From Membranipora membranacea (lineage: Eukaryota; Bryozoa; Gymnolaemata; Cheilostomatida; Membraniporidae), in assembly GCA_914767715.1 (NCBI GenBank), contig OU612067.1:20033001-20097000 (forward strand): 64,000 nucleotides of DNA. The letters run 5' to 3'. The notes beneath the pieces are model-generated. The model saw only the letters and a program-made list of their open reading frames with translations, had not been told where the DNA came from and did no database searches. The position numbers and the translations under genes were made by a program. This document shows positions 14,049 to 27,900 of this stretch, piece after piece. Position 1 is the stretch's first letter. The number at the start of each line of letters is the position of its first letter.

Positions 14049-17000
14049 ATGGCAAAATATGTTTATTCAGCTGAAGAACTGATATTGGCAGCTTCCCCTG
14101 ATGAGGAAAAGAGTAAAGTGAGTTGTTGCTGTAGTATTTGTTGTTGGAGAGTCCAGCTAAATTCCTTTTTACGTTATAGCATGTGTATCTCTGACTGTTA
14201 GTTTCAACCAAACAATGTACCAAATGTGAGCCCATATATTTTGAAACTTCCACATCAGGTGGTCACATCAAATTGGAGGTGAACATGCAATATTGTTATT
14301 TAAGCCTTATAAAATATACACCTACAAGCGTGATTTTTGAAAATATCAATGAGGCCTTGAGATGGAAATGATTGATGGATATTGGAAACCAAAATCTCAA
14401 ATCAATGTGTTTATCTCATCAAAATTAAATGGCATTATTGTGAACATTTTCCCTTGTGAACTGAAGTAAATAGATAGAATTGTTCATTCATCCTTTGCAT
14501 GTACAGATGCACTTGATTTATATCTTGTAGTTTGATAGACATCTCTGCACTCTTTGGGACAATGCAATGGAAGATGGACATTTCCGCTATGATCTGAGTG
14601 AAGTTAAGACCAGGAAGTTACCAGGACCTCACAAATATGTAGGGCTGGTGAGTGAGTTGTGTTAAGCATACCTCTGAGGAGGAAATACTTGCTGGTTTAG
14701 ATTGACTTATTGTTAGCTAGCAAAAATTTCAGCCAGCTATGTTGCTAGTATATGTGAAGTAAAGAGGGTGAGTACATGTTAGCTATCAATTAATATCGTC
14801 CTATCAATTCATTACAAGCATATCAGAAAAGTCTAGGGTTTCCTCCTATGATTACATTGCTACTCCAGGGTAGTTTCAAAACTTGATTCTATTCAAGAGC
14901 TAATTGTCAATGAGACAGTACGCTATTTTTTTAGAATAAGCATTAGGCCTGACTGAATCATTATGAATTCCATGCTGCAAAACAGTGATATGTACAGGTT
15001 TTGATTCAGCGCTAGATTGACTAGATTCCATTCAACCGTGAGATATATGATAAGGGTAATTCATTTAATTGGTATTTCAAGTCTGAAACATGACACCAAA
15101 GTATTCGACTTTGGATTACAAAATAGGAGGTGTATCAACTGTAGAAAAATATGCTCATAACTACTGCACACATTTGTACTTTTAATACCACTTTATGTTC
15201 TTCTTTTGATGTCATGTAAATCCTTGTCGACCAAAATCTGTATCTCAGAAACATATGATTTACAAGGCTATCTATTGCTATATTTTAAGAGTAGGAGGTA
15301 GCTTAGTTGGTTAGAGCAACAGTCCTTCAGCATGAAAGTGGTTAAGATTGTGGGTTCGAAACTTCGAATCCCACTGCAGTCAAACAACTTCTGGGGTTCG
15401 GTTGGCTCCCAGGTGTGCTCTGACCTGCCTGCATACAGAGAGCAAACGGTTGTAGACATTTTGCCTCGCCCTTAAGGCAACTAAATTTTGCCGCCCATGC
15501 TTCAGGATGTGGTGTGTGATATGACAGCTGATTTTATTCAACTTTTTTTTTGTTAATTTCAATCATTTTGAATATGAAGTTGAATGTGAAGAGAGCCACA
15601 GAGAGACGGGCACCTCAGCCGATGCAAAGTGTCAATCAGCCATTTGACGAGACAAAATTTAACTTCAACAAAGTCAAAGAAGATGAGATATTGTTTAGTC
15701 TTGAAAACTCTGACCGCAATACTACTTCAAACGATAAAGTCATAATCAATGTGAGTAAACCTGGTGCTTGGACACTTTTTTATTCTTGTTATTCAGAAGC
15801 TCCATATAATGGCAAAAAATCAGAACAAGAATAAATTTCAAAGAGTGCGACAGCACCAGCATGAAATGTAAGTGACCATAGTAAAAAAAAACATGTCTAT
15901 TACTGTCCCTGATTTTCAAGTTGCGCCCTCATGAACAGTGAGTAGATAACTCAACACAGAATACCAAGATCATGTTTAGCATTTTGTGTTGCCATTGACT
16001 ATATATCACTGAGATTTGACGAAGTTTGATGGTGCGATACTCATTAGCATTCCATATCATACCCAGCTATTTCTGCAGTTTTTGAAATCTTAATGTGGTC
16101 ATTATGTTCTACCATAGACTTAATAATAATGTATTAAGATTATAAGGCTATATTACAGGTGAGCCCTGCAGATTATTGCCATTCTCTGATTGTACCAGAA
16201 ATTAATCTCAATCATAATCAGGTCAGTCCCTCTAGACTCCTAAACCGTACCTTTTATTTCAAATGTAATGCTTAAAAATCTACCATATTCATCTTAATGA
16301 TCTATCTCTGCTCTCAATTGCAAAAACTATTGCCATGAACTTAGTTATTTGAGCACCAAACTGGATTATTGAACTATTGTGATTCTATTAAGTTAGGTGA
16401 GACTGAGAAAGGGAGGTTATTATTGATTGTTGATAGAAAGTGCCTCAGATATGATGTAGAATTATATGTTAGAATATTGTGATGATACCATGCTTTGCAT
16501 TCCCTTCCTACATTTTATCTTGCATCTTATAATTTCAGAATCTCTCGCTGCACAGTCTCATATTATCACTAGAGATGATCTGCTTGAGCTCATGTAGGTA
16601 GGAAAGAAGGAAATGCACCATCAAATTGATGATATCAAAGTTTATTTGAGAATTTGGATTGCTATTTCAAATTTTTATCACCCTGTATTGGACAGTTCAC
16701 CTAACTGATGGATCATAATGAAATGAAAACTTTATGCAGTAAAAATTCGCTAGTTATTACATTTTCCCCTAATGCATATTGGAGTTGTGCACTCATGCCC
16801 CATTCAGTATATTATACCACTTCACCACATCCATCTGATTTTGCACTATGCTTGTGCGTTAGGTTACTACACCTGGCACATTTCTGAGGCTCTGTGAGCG
16901 TTTTTGCTGAGGGTTCTGTTTCAAGCTCATCAGCATCTATTTCCATGAGTCTGTCAGGAAATGATTACACACTTAATTTAATAATTCTCATGATGTTTAT

Positions 17001-20000
17001 CTGTTATATACCTTAAGCTAATCGTGTCCCCCTTCTTATCTTTAGGTCATTCAGGATAGGATTCAACAGTTTGTGTGCTCATGCATCAGTAAACCATCAG
17101 CATCTACACTGTTACTACACTGATGAAGTTCTGCTCTGTGAATCTTTGGTAAGACGGTTTCTGTATTATTTCTGCGTTGGATTCATACGAATCTACCATG
17201 CCTAAGACCTCGAAAGGTTTAGATAGGGGGATTTAAAAGCAGGAAACCATACTGTAGCCAATGCTATACCCTTCCCACACCTTCGACAGTTTGATATCCA
17301 AAATGTGGATTGTTTTGAACCATTCGAGGAGGGAAACACAATGGAACCGATCTATATGAGACGATGTTTAACATGAGTAGTGTGCCGCTGATAAATACGA
17401 CTATACCATGCAGTCTGTTTGATACTTATTGTACATGATGCTCAGCGGCGCCAAATCTAGGTGCATCAGGTGTTATCTTATATAATTATATGATCTCGTA
17501 TAGGATTTGGCCAAACGGCAGGAAGGTTCCATCACTGCTGACGGCATATTTGAAGACACAGCAAACTCTTTTTTTAACTTTTATCATTGTTTGACAATGC
17601 TAGCCCAGCACGATAAAGTACTAACTAGAGCTCGTGTCAAACTGGGATATTGGGCGATTTGCGTCATCTGAATTGTATATGTATATGACACAAAGGACTC
17701 TCTATATGAACCTTTTATAGCCATTTGTAATTTGAATTCTGGTTAGGTTTTTTGTCAACACATGAGAAACGTGGTCCTAACTCAATTTTGTCGCACTAAA
17801 CCAGCGAGTACAGACAACCATGATTCTACATCGCTGCCTGTATGTATATAAATCTCTCACTTTAGACAGCTTCTCATCGCGGAGACGGACTACACATTCT
17901 GAACTCAGATGCTCCGACAGGATACGGTTTTCAGCTGAGTAACGTGGAAGATATCCCCACTGTTGCATCGTGAGTGAACATAAGCTTATTGAATAACATG
18001 GTATGATTATTGAAAACAACAATGTATAAAATGTATCACATCTACCCACAGTAAACAATATACCTACTGAGCGTCTTGGGGCTATTTGTAAAGTTACCAA
18101 TGCCCGAAAATAATTCTGAATGCTACGGTCTTAGCGTGAATTGAATTGCCTTATAGTGTTTTCCGCAATACAAACCCCACAAAAAGATGATGATGAGCTA
18201 CTGTGACCTCTAAAACTTAATTCTTGGGTGCAATGTTCAGATTGCGCCCGCATTGCTAGATTATATTATATTATTATACTAGATTTTCATTTGCTCTCAC
18301 CATATACAGGAATCTTGGAACCAACTAGACAAGCAACATCTGTGTGAAACTTTATCATCAAGCTTGTCCATCTTCATACCAGAAATTGATACTCAGTACA
18401 AGCTGGTTCATAGAAAATTCTGTTTATTTTTGTATACCCAAAATGCCATGGTAATTTGAAGTTATCCTCTCTGACCAAGGAATGATTGATTGATGAGTAC
18501 TTTAATATCGATCTAAATACATTGAAAAATGTATATTTTTGATCTGATTTGGAAGAAAATAGCTCCAATTGAGTGTTTATTACTGTTCACTCAATCATCA
18601 CTGTTTTATCTCCATTACCACTTACATAGTACGTGACAATAAATAAGCAAATGAAATTTCCGTCATGACGAACAGAAAGTATTTTTGTCAGTTCACTTAA
18701 ACACGTTTAAAATGTGTGCGAGTTTGCAATTATATAAAAATGTATCTCATTATTATTATTATTATTAATTAGAACACGTTTCTTGGGTCACAGGCGTCTG
18801 AAATAAGTGATTTTGATTTATCATCTATTATTATTATTTATCTATTAATCAAACATGAAGCTCCTCTCTTTTTGCAGTAAGATATATTCATGTACAGATT
18901 ACATGAGACAGAGTGATATAGCTCACGGATTATTCATAACTCGAGGCGAATCGTTTTCTCAAAATGAGGCAGACTCAGCTGTCATTAGAGTCTTCTTGTG
19001 GCCAAGAACAAAAGTTCTAGGTAGGTCAATTTATATCCAGCTACCCTACATGAAAAAATCTGATTGTATGCAAATACTCATAGTATACAAACAACCCATC
19101 GACATCCACAATCTTTTCTTTTTCCTTTTACTCTTTCTTTTGGCTCTATTCAAAAAACATTCCGCTATCGGAATTAAATAGACTGCCAATAAAAGTGTTA
19201 AGTTTTAGCACATCGCCAATTGATAATTTGATATGATAAGATTTTGTTGACCCAGCGCAACAAAGTACTAACTGGGAAAACAAACAAATAAAGTTAAGAC
19301 CACTTTTGAATTTTAAAGACTTTTTCCATACCTATTGACAAAAAATCTAACCATCATTCGAATTATGCATGGCTAAATGAAGGCTGTATATAAAATTCGG
19401 ACACAAAAGGCCCATTATCTCAGTTTAACAAAAGTGCCAGTTAGTATTTTGTCCAGCTGGGTCAGCCGGATATTAAAACCCTCATGTAAAGCCTTAAAAT
19501 AATGTGGTTTAAAATTCTGCCTCTCTATGCAGGTCCAAAACCATCTGAGGCAGCTTTTAATACAGCAGTCCTGGAGATGGCTGGTCACCTGCTGGTCAAA
19601 GGTATATATTGCTATTTCTTTTATGTGTCTCGCATAGGGAACCAGATGGAAATAGTTTAAAAAACCAGGGTTTTAACCAAGCTTTTTGAAATAAATCTAA
19701 CAAAGATACTTATAAAGAATCCTTTTTTTTTATTTACACTATATAGTAAAACAATTATCCAACTGATAAAATGGTCAAAAGTCATGACCCTTGCCATGGG
19801 AATAAACGTTTGATAATGATCTAGGTGGGCTCAATTAACCTAACCAGTACTTGCACCGCAATAAAGTTTTGACTTGGGAGTTCATAAAGGTAATTTTTTA
19901 GGTCAGTGTTGTGTAGGGTTGAAAATCCCATCAATGATGTAAATCGTAGAATATTTGTATGATTTGCCTGCTCACCGATGATTTTTTTTGCTGTTTTAGA

Positions 20001-20130
20001 TAGTGACTACTATGAATCACTGACAGACCAAACTGCTTACCAGTGCCTCAGAGATGTATCTCTGCCCCATCAGGAGTTCTCTACCCTGACTGACAATCTA
20101 ATCACCAAACTAGCAACAAATCACTCATGA
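14049..20130 (+). CDS. GDPGP1: GDP-D-glucose phosphorylase 1, complete, 342 aa
   Basis: This HIT-like enzyme cleaves GDP-D-glucose by phosphorolysis to GDP and glucose-1-phosphate, a metabolite-repair reaction. Ten exons join in phase: 14049-14117, 14531-14647, 15580-15750, 16159-16221, 16539-16597, 17046-17148, 17866-17969, 18878-19020, 19533-19601 and 20000-20130. Family marks are FDRHLCTLWDNAMEDGHFRY (about residues 24-43), KLPGPHKYVGLLNVKR, QSVNQPFDETKFNF, the GFNSLCAHASVNHQHLH block (165-181) carrying the HxHxH-type active-site histidines, LHILNSDAPTGYGF, and DIAHGLFITRG. The human protein is about 385 residues, so this is complete but slightly short. Exon 5 (16539-16597) is the least certain, because it rests on phase and position more than on similarity. 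Intron 2 ends in a SINE tail that abuts exon 3. Confidence 0.92.
15289..15552 (+). mobile_element. tRNA-derived SINE, family B
   Basis: An A box (GTAGCTTAGTTGGTTAGAGC, about 15298) and a B box (GGGTTCGAAACTTCGAATCC, from about 15352) mark a tRNA-like head. A tRNA-unrelated body and a T-rich tail follow. The 3' part recurs at 3316. It sits in GDPGP1 intron 2, sense to the gene, immediately before exon 3. Confidence 0.8.
18746..18770. repeat. (ATT)n microsatellite
   Basis: Short ATT run within GDPGP1 intron 7. Confidence 0.7.
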
Positions 20131-20996
20131 TGAAGTACCGCTGTGGCGTGTCAGTAGAGGGGGCAACTCCCACGCAGACAAAATGGATCAAACTTGATCT
20201 ATCCTCCCTGATCTACCGCAGTGTATGTTTAGCTAATAATCAGCTATAACTCAATATAAAAGATAATGTGGTCAACACTCCATACATAGATACATACATA
20301 GACATAGATATCTACATGTGGCTAGTATGAATTTGTGCGATCTGTAGTATTCTCGCAAAGGAAAACTTGTTACTGCACTTCAAGGAGAATTTTCAACCCC
20401 TTCACAATGTATGCAGCCATTTGACCTTAATGCCTACAAACACATGATCAAAGGATAACCATCTATCCTAACCCGGATGATCAGATTTTACCATCTCAGG
20501 ACTCATAGGGCGGTTACTGAATTGTCAACCAACATTTACAGAATATGAATCTCTCAACTTTCCACCAAGCTGTTGCTTTCTCAGAGTTTTGCACAAGGTC
20601 ATTACTGCGAACATGACACTGACAGCAGCTGTTTGATCAGTGTTTACAACGTCTCAGTGTAGGATTGATAGCTTGATGTTGACATTGTAACTTGATTGAT
20701 CCTTGAAGGTCTTAAAAACATTTTAAAATCAAATTAGATCTGTCTGTATTTTAAAACTTTACCGGTTGCTTATGGTATATTGTAAACCTTTCCCACTCTT
20801 ATCATTTCATGTTTCTGTCAGTGCAAGTATTGAGGTAATGCTCAGTGGGTCAAAAGTGTACCAGCTATATCACCAGCTGCTTTTTTTGAGATTTTTTTTA
20901 TACAATTTCAAAAGAATGCTCTGCAATCTGCACACACTTCCAAAATATCAAATAAATCTATCAAATTGGTCTGATATTAGTAGCATTCTATCTAAT

Positions 20997-21110
20997 CTAA
21001 GTGCTCAGACTCAGACGGCTCCAATGCGAGTTAGTGGCATTACACTATCAACCACTCATGGATGATAATTTAATGCCACTAACTGTCATTGGAGCCATCT
21101 GAGAACTTAG
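20997..21110. mobile_element. Palindromic foldback element, family P, copy 1
   Basis: Its left end CTAAGTGCTCAGA plus GACGGCTCCAATGCGAG is mirrored by a right end reading CATTGGAGCCATCTGAGAAC followed by TTAG. TTAGTGGCATTA and TAATGCCACTAA form the inner arms. It is nearly all stem with a short loop and has no coding capacity. Other copies lie at 21478 and 53721. Confidence 0.85.
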
Positions 21111-21477
21111 ACTACATCCTATCAGACTTGCACCCGAGTGATGCCTGACGATGACTTAAAGTCCTGTAGGAGAGAGATACAACCAACGGTGCTTTGGGCT
21201 GAACCAATCAACCTTGAAAGGTTCCCCAAAATCATGGTCAAAAGTTTCTCGATAATAGCTGGTTGGGTACAAGTGATAGAAATTTTGAAACGGACAGTAG
21301 AAGCCTGTTAATTACAATTGTCAAGCATGATGTGTTTGTCCAATACGACCAGGCATCTGACTGGTGGAATGCTGGAAATACACTTCCCTCAATGCCTAGA
21401 TCAGGATGACAAGAAGTTGGCGAGTATACCACCCAGCTATCTAAAGTAGTGCAATGAGGGATAAGGTATATCATAGT

Positions 21478-21591
21478 TTAAGTGCACAGACGGCTGCAAT
21501 GCAAGTTAGTGGCATTACATTATCAACCACTCATTTCCATTTCCATTAGTGGTTGATAACCAACTAGGATTGCAGCTGTCTGAGCACTAAG
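21478..21591. mobile_element. Palindromic foldback element, family P, copy 2
   Basis: This is the same architecture as the copy at 20997, about 370 bp away: left end AAGTGCACAGACGGCTGCAA, right end GCAGCTGTCTGAGCACTAAG. The loop reads CATTTCCATTTCCATTAG. Confidence 0.85.
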
Positions 21592-21901
21592 ATTAGGTGT
21601 ATCCAGTTAGAAAAATACAGTCGGAATAACAGTGAAGAGACATTATATTTCCAAAACTTATGAAAGAATCATCTACATAGATCTACTCTAGTAAAACAGT
21701 CATGGTCAGAATACCACCTCTACCTAGCCCTCTCACGCAGCCACTGGTTTTGGTTCTTTTAGTGTTAAATGGGTCAAACCGAAAAGCCCAAAACCAGTGG
21801 ACTATGACAAGGCTAACCTCTACTGGTGAGAAAATCTTGAGAAAAAGGAGATTTTTTAAAAACTCAGTCATCATAACAGCTAGCTGAAGAAATACGCCAT
21901 C

Positions 21902-21907
21902 TTTATT
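21902..21907 (-). promoter_or_regulatory. Candidate ALAS polyadenylation signal
   Basis: AATAAA on the minus strand begins only 9 bases after the ALAS stop codon. If used, it implies a very short 3' UTR. Confidence 0.45.
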
Positions 21908-21916
21908 GAAATACTC

Positions 21917-24900
21917 TCAGGCAAAAGCAGCTTGAAGGTATTTAGAACAATTCATTCCATTACATAGACTGTGAATCGGCAGGTCAACATCCCAGTACTT
22001 TTTGTTGAGGGTCATCTTACACGACCCGCACTCTGGTTGTTTCAAGTCCAAGCCATACTCCTTCCAGAGTGAAACTAGTGATTTGACGAAGTGATCCATC
22101 ATCTGAGGTGTATGGTGTGGAGTGGGGGCAACTCTCAACATCTCTCTACCACGAGGGACTGTTGGGTAGTTGATAGGCTGAACATATATCCCATAATCCT
22201 CTAGCAGTGTCCGAGAAAGCTTGAAAACCAACTCTGGATCTCCCACCTGAAACAGACATAAATTCACTTTATGAATGAAACTTGATCGGACAAAACAATA
22301 AGTGAAATGACAGCTGAAAATTTCAGCGATTAATCTATCTGGCTACATATTTTTAACTTTAATCGTTGCGTTGTACTCTTCTCAGAACGATCAATATAAA
22401 TATGGAGGAAAAATAAAAACTGTGCTATTATATTACCTATTTTATTAGATAATATTGTGGTATTGCAAAAGCACTGACCCCCCCCCCCTGATCCTAACAG
22501 GATAGGCTATGGGATTGTGACTATGGTGGTATCTAGATAGGATGAAGGTCAATATAAAACCTTTGTTAGAGTGAGCCAAATTGCCCGTATAACCACCTTA
22601 CTGTTACTGACACGCTTTATATGATGAGTATTGTCTTCTCGATGCATATTTTGAACGGTTTTCTATAATAAAGTTCACATCATCATCAGGAAAAAAGACC
22701 TTCTTTAACTCGCAGAGATTGCAGATATGGACAAACCTTAATTGGTAGGATATGACTAGGACACTTCATGACTGGTAGCCCTGCCTGATAGAGCATCTCT
22801 CTCAGAGTAGCCACATTTCTCTGGTGCTTCTCTCTCAGGTGACGACCTTCATCACTAGCCAAGATCTACAACAAAAATAGCTTATGATTACAATTATATC
22901 ATAATTATTTTATAATTATATTTATGATTATATTATATTGCTATTTGTATCGAGATTAAAATGACCGTCACATAATTGTTGTTGCATAGCTCATCGCTCA
23001 CAACTCTTATCTGTGGATCACTACGTCTTCAAACTACATTGCATTATTATTTGCCAATTGAGTTGCCATATAACTGGCCTGACTGGTTCTTTTAATTTTG
23101 ATCAATTCCACAGTAATTTGTCCTACCACCTACTATCCATGAGGTTTACAGGCAGTGACCTAGCAGTTTATAACTAAAGAATCATCGCTGCGCTTTTGGC
23201 ACCAAAGCTATCATGACAAGGTCTTATAAAACTCTACGCAACAGCATTACACGACGTCACACTGAAACCGATCTATTTTTAATTGCAGTTCAAGGACCTT
23301 TCTGATGATATATTAGTGCCCAAAGCATCTGGTACAATTAAATTAATATAAGAAAAGGAAGAAATAGCTATATTGCGTGCCAACCGATTGACCTAGTATA
23401 TTAATCAATTCAAGATGGCAGAAAATCTGAGATCAAGAAATTGATGCCAGTTATTTTGGCACGTATTAAAGGTAGGCAACTCCAAACATGGACTATTTTT
23501 TAAATTGAAAAGCATGACTTGAATTTTAAAGTTATCCTTGCGATGTTATTCCCTGTACCATACATATGATTAGAATTTACTAGTTGTTTCCGGATGCTAT
23601 TATATCCACTTGTTTTGACAACATTTGGATAACCTTTAAAGTTGCATCACCGTTAGTCCAGCGAAGTATATTTGAACAACTCTTGACTATTACACATATT
23701 ACCACTTATATGACTATTACCTGGACAGCTTTGAGAGTTCCAGCGAGTACAGTTGGTGGTAGAGATGTGGTGAATATAAACCCAGAGCAGTAACTACGAA
23801 GTGTGTCGATAAGTCGAGCTGACGATGCTATGTATCCTCCGATGTTACCATATGCTTTACCTGTGAATACAATATTGGTGGGTGGAAATGATTGTTGTCA
23901 CCAAGAAGGTAGATCGTCACATATTTAGCTGTAATCCGTGTTGAAAATGCTCGGAAATAAATTTACAGTTACCGTACTATGCTCATGAATGAGACCTGTA
24001 TTTTGCTTGAGAGCTTGCTTTCTATGCGGATATTTGGAGGAGTTGTTGTATGCATATTAGAATTACTGCTAGACAACTGCAAACACTATGAGTCAGTAAA
24101 ACCGAACTATGAGCAGCTATGCTAAGAAAGTTTTGGGGTGACACATCGAAAGCTAGCGCTCAACTCTGGCTAGTAAACAGGGTGAGAAAATGTTAGCTAG
24201 CCAAAAATCTAGCTATTTCAAGCATGTGCGACATGGCAGAATTTTTCCTCTGACGACCGTTATATTCTGTTAGGGTATCCAACTGGGGGAAATCCCAGAC
24301 TACTCATGAATAAGTAGTCCAAGTTTCATTTTTTCCAGCTTCTGGCGGATTTGACATGGTGCGATACTTACCTAGAGTTCCAGAGATTATATCCATACGA
24401 TGTAGTACTCCCTCCCTCTCTCCAATACCTGCTCCGTGTTCCCCGTACAGTCCCACAGCGTGTACCTCATCAATAAACGAGATAGCCCCAAACTCCTCAC
24501 AAACATCCAGTAACTCAGACAGAGGACATATTGAACCTGCAAACATGTAATCAATGTTAGCGAGGAACTTTGAATATTTGATAGCTGAGGAAGTTAAATT
24601 GTAATGATGGTAAGAATTCAGAGAATGAAGTTTAGGAAGTCTGGGCATTTCACGGAATTAGGTATATTTAGATCTGTCCATACAATGTCATTGAGGAATC
24701 TACATAAATCTACATCTATCAGCAACGCTAAAAAATAAGGCTACTGTGGGTATCCCAATCCTCTTGGTTGTTGGGGTTGTGCCAACGATTCTTTCCCAAA
24801 TAAATGGCATGAGTGGAGTATGCCTAACATAAGAATTGTAATTCTGTTTGTCATGAGCATTTTGTTTATGTATTTTGGAGTTGCACACTTTGTGCGTACT

Positions 24901-27900
24901 GCTAGTCTTACGACAGGCAGGCAGCTACCATCAACGAATATTCGTCATTACTGCCCATAGCGGTGGTGTTTATACATATGTTATTTCTTTTATTTTCAAT
25001 CCAGCTCTTTTAGTAATGATATGGAGGTGCTCTTGCCCAAGCCCTTACTCCCTCCTGACAAATTTTGAACTTATCCTAATTACACACCTGACATGGAGTA
25101 AACAGTCTCAAAAGCTACAATCTTAGGAGTGCTTTTAGGTAACATCTGAAGTTGTCTCCTCAGATCAGCTGGGTCATTGTGCTTGAAGACGTGTTTTGGT
25201 ATTCCACTTGTCCGAATACCTTGTATCATAGAGGCGTGGTTGCCGGCATCTGAGAAAATGTGACAGCCTACAATAACAGAAACAAAAAAAATGTTTTGAC
25301 ATTCCCGACTAGTTGTTCTTCTCAGTTTTAGAGTTTTTTTTTGTACATTGTGGAGAGCATCACACTTTTTATTTGGCAGACTATGAGAGCAAATTTTCAA
25401 TCACAATTACTTTGAAAGTCCAAATATAAGCAATTGGTTCAGAGAAAAGCAATATGATTGATTATTGCCGGCAAAGAGCAGTTTTTAAGAGAGGTGGCTG
25501 TGAATAACATAATACCAGTTGGAAATTGGAATTTATAGAACTTATATTATATTATATTTTTTTTAGCTTTATAGTATTTGGTATATTATGGTAGAGTAAA
25601 TATATAATTTTTATCATATATATTAGAACTCATACATACCAGGTAGCATACGGGCCATAGTAAACAGTGAGGTATCATTAGCCACATAGCATGAGGTGAA
25701 GAGTAGCGCAGATTCCTTCTGGTGAAGCTGGGCCAGTTCCTTCTCGAGAGCAGTGTGAAGTGGGGACGTACCAGAAATGTTACGCGTACCACCCGCACCT
25801 ACACCATGTTTATCAACAGCGTCTCTGCAATAAATTATTGAGCAATGACTTTTTGATATAAAAAATCATGCATAGACATAATAATGATTAGTAGAGTAGC
25901 GGCTATGTAATTGGCGCCATCGACCCATTCTTTTTTGGGGACGGTGAGATGGCGCAATCGGTTAGCGCGCATGCTATTCACTGCCAGGCGATTAGTGCCA
26001 CAGGAGTTGTGGGTTCGAGCCCCACTGTGGGAAGCTTTCATTGTTGATTGTTCCAGCCCCGAGCACCCTCAGGTGTATACCTCTCCTAGTATCAGGAAAA
26101 TAAAGGGGTAGAATAACTGGAATAAATTGATACCACTTATTTAACTTCATCGGTCAGTGGCTATATTTTTTTATCTTTCAAATTGATTTAGGTTTAAAAT
26201 TCTGCTTGCTTGCCTGAGAACCGTCAAAATAATATATCAGTGAACATAATTATATTGCAATTTTTTTGGCATGTTCAATTTGTAACCTTGTAAAATGTTG
26301 TTTCAAGGGGTTTTGTATCCAAGCGATGCCTGACACAAACTCAATCCTGTTAATAAAACACTAGCATTATTTCAAAATAAAATTTGAAATTCCAAAATAA
26401 AATGAAAATTGTTGCAACAGAAATTAATTCATTAAATGTATTTTTGACCTCACTCTAACTCTATAAAGAGTAATGGGTATATATAGAAATGACGATGTGA
26501 TTTCACTAGTTCCATCATAGTTTTTGATTGTTTTGAGATACTTGCAACATGAAAGAAATGTAAGCAACCCATTTTATTTTGTTTACGCAATCAGGTTTTT
26601 ATTAACCATCTTATGCTGAGAATTTTTTAATTTATGTTTTCCTAGCGGATTGTGACACTGCTTAATAATCGTAATGCTAAAAACAGGTTGTTTGGGAGGT
26701 GATAACATACGATGATAGAAACACTGTGATATGATAACATACTTGACAGCCTTGCGGACTTGTGGATGCCAGCTCATACCCATATAATCGTTACTACACC
26801 AAACCTGTATCTCCTTACGAGCTGTCAGATCATTCTCTTCAGCTATCTGAAGTTACACAAATAGAAACTTTAAACGATAATATAATTATTTTCTATCATA
26901 TAAAGTTTGATAGCAGTTCAATCACACTTCATAGCAAATTCTATATAAACAGTTTCTACAGCCAAGCAGTTTTATAACTAACGGTAAAAGTGAAGAAAAG
27001 TTATGAAACCTTAATGTTGTATAAGGTTAGACAGTGCCTATATTCTGACAATCAATGAAGTTCAAGTTGAATGTCCAAGTCATATTAATAACTGGTGTGT
27101 TACTGTTAGCCTAGGGGTGAATCATGTGAAAGGTAAGGTAGATACCCCACCCAATATATTTCATCTAAAACTCACCTTAGCCCGAGGAAATGAACTCGCA
27201 TCCCTCTCGACATTTCTAAACACCCTGTAGGAGTGATCACGCTTCTTAGCCTCAACTCTCTCACTCCAAAACTCCTCATAAGGGAACGCTTCCTCTTCAC
27301 CCCTCTCATCTGCATTCTTTGTAGCCTCAGTTCCGTACTTGGAATGATCAACTATGAAAATGTAGAAGGATGATTTGGTAAACAGTGAAATTTCATTACA
27401 TTTATTCCACAATACGCACTAAAGCAAAACAATTGTGACACAAATTTGTGTTTGTCAACAATATGAGTTATTATGGATATGAAACTAGGATAGGTTAGGC
27501 AGATGATAGGATAAGATATTTTAAGATATGACTGCATCAACGACACCTGACTCAAACCCACCATTAACCAACATGACAAAATCTATTACACAAAGTGTTA
27601 CAAAGAGGAACAAAGAGGGACAAACAACAACATAGAGGAACCAGCGATTCAGCAATATTAAAAATGTTTGGCAAACCGGTAATGAAAAAATTTAGATCTG
27701 AAAATGGCTGTAATTTGGGATAGGCAATATACATGTAAATGAGGGGTAGGAACAAAGGTGGACACTGCTTTTGAGAATAATTTGTGAGTGGAATTTGAGA
27801 CAGCACATATTCCGTCAGAGTTAGAAAATATAGACTTTCCAATGATAGGGTAGGCTAACTGTGTTGGTAGGAAAAATAATTGCAAAATGTGCCCTTTGAT

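Larger units (their letters stand above)
20131..21900. other. Intergenic interval between the converging GDPGP1 and ALAS 3' ends
   Basis: It contains GDPGP1 3' flanking sequence and two copies of a palindromic 114-bp element (listed separately). I see no other coding signal. Confidence 0.6.

Noticed and set aside
17777-18100. 107-codon minus-strand open frame
   Set aside because: It is the antisense shadow of GDPGP1 exon 7 and flanking intron.
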